DNA of 64,000 bases from Marinomonas aquimarina. Lineage in GTDB: Bacteria > Pseudomonadota > Gammaproteobacteria > Pseudomonadales > Marinomonadaceae. The notes beneath the pieces were generated by a model. The model made no database searches, was not told where the DNA came from, and was given only the letters and a program-made list of their open reading frames with translations. Position numbers and translations under genes: made by a program. The stretch is from NCBI RefSeq assembly GCF_900089755.1, contig NZ_FLOC01000001.1:124001-188000 (forward strand), given 5' to 3'. Shown piece after piece: positions 63,532 to 64,000 of this stretch; position 1 is the stretch's first letter, and each line of letters begins with the position of its first letter.

Positions 63532-64000
63532 TTTTTAACCTTATGCCAATTCGGCAACACTCGTTGTAAGTTAGCGCTGGTATGGTGCGCAATCTCTAAC
63601 ACAGACTGCTGACGCAATTCTGATACCGTATGCGCAATATCTAATATTCGCAAAGGGCTGTTCGCTTGCCCTTGATAGCCACAAACAGGCATATCAGGGG
63701 AGTCCGTTTCCAACACATAGTCACTGTCACTTAACGCTTGCAACACACGCCGCGCTTTTTGCGCCCTAGGGTAAGTGACCGTTCCGCCGATCCCCAACAC
63801 AAAGCCTAAATCAAGAAAGCGCTTGGCTTGCTCTAAACTGCCATTGAAAGCATGCACGATTCCCCCATGGGTAAACCTGCTTTGGCGCAACAGTTTGAGT
63901 AAATCATCCTCACTTTTTCGGGCATGCAAAATAACCGGCAATGCCTGCTCAGTGGCGATGGCAAGCTGCGCTACAAACACCTCTTGTTGCAGCTGATAGT
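63528..64000 (-). CDS. tatD: TatD family deoxyribonuclease, C-terminal part
   Basis: The frame is open to the right edge of the window, so the N-terminal part is missing. The visible part has QLAIATEQALPVILHARKS, HGGIVHAFNGSLEQA, the metal-site ETDSPDMP and SPLRILDIAHTVSELR, all typical of TatD metal-dependent hydrolases. TatD proteins are 3'-5' exonucleases or phosphodiesterases. It is followed by the RmlD-like gene with an ATGA overlap. Confidence 0.92.
   Translation of the reverse strand, partial: YQLQQEVFVAQLAIATEQALPVILHARKSEDDLLKLLRQSRFTHGGIVHAFNGSLEQAKRFLDLGFVLGIGGTVTYPRAQKARRVLQALSDSDYVLETDSPDMPVCGYQGQANSPLRILDIAHTVSELRQQSVLEIAHHTSANLQRVLPNWHKVKN

Noticed and set aside
1..64000. tRNA, rRNA, CRISPR arrays, insertion sequences, prophage
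   Set aside because: No cloverleaf-like or rRNA segment, spaced direct repeats, transposase, integrase or phage structural gene was seen on either strand.

Overview
The window reads as chromosomal sequence of a motile marine gammaproteobacterium of the Oceanospirillales/Pseudomonadales type, Marinomonas-like by overall impression. The evidence is the Pseudomonas/Vibrio-style flagellar cluster (fleSR-fliEFGHIJ...fliKLM), bioBFHCD with a detached bioA, a FabY-type initiating ketoacyl synthase, a membrane protein between rpsR and rplI, and an LPS core block without O-antigen genes. I cannot fix the genus without a search. I see no phage, insertion sequence, CRISPR array, rRNA or tRNA. Coding density is high and no gene-free stretch exceeds about 300 bases.

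Layout. (1) 1-16906, minus strand: one flagellar block transcribed leftward, from a FleQ-like protein through fleS, fleR, fliE, fliF, fliG, fliH, fliI and fliJ, two unfamiliar large proteins, hsbA, hsbR, fliK and fliL, to the start of fliM. (2) 17015-23636: biotin synthesis, with bioBFHCD leftward and comF then bioA rightward. A promoter carrying a BirA-like operator sits at the bioB/comF divergence. (3) 23710-28918: an Aer-type redox receptor, dnaB, and the rpsF-rpsR-membrane protein-rplI operon. (4) 29191-34418: two convergent EamA-type exporters, then thiBPQ behind a TPP riboswitch. (5) 34455-46953: LPS inner core and envelope sugars (waaA, msbA, hldE, an AGE-family isomerase, hldD, waaF, two further glycosyltransferases, a hexapeptide acyltransferase, a GT9 enzyme and a UDP-glucose dehydrogenase). 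(6) 47022-64000: mixed housekeeping genes (mercaptopyruvate sulfurtransferase, TlyA, MATE pump, Lon, TetR-LysE pair, diguanylate cyclase, glutathionyl-hydroquinone reductase, Bax, FabY, a LysR regulator, YceI and a membrane partner, an RmlD-like protein and a partial TatD).

The most unusual material is in the flagellar block. First, the gene at the fleQ position encodes only the FleQ N-terminal domain joined directly to the Fis-type DNA-binding domain; the whole sigma-54 AAA+ ATPase is missing. Second, between fliJ and the HsbA/HsbR partner-switching pair lie two overlapping genes. One encodes a receptor-shaped membrane protein with no methyl-accepting signalling hairpin. The other encodes a soluble protein whose C-terminal half faintly resembles the P4/P5 (CheW-like) part of CheA. 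Together with HsbA/HsbR these could form an uncharacterised signalling unit tied to flagellar assembly; this is inference from residue patterns and gene order.

Secondary points are a TPP riboswitch whose thiB ribosome-binding site lies in its own small hairpin, a structured 200-base stretch upstream of the tetR-lysE pair that could be a small RNA or an attenuator, and an RmlD-like protein that lacks the catalytic Tyr/Lys pair.
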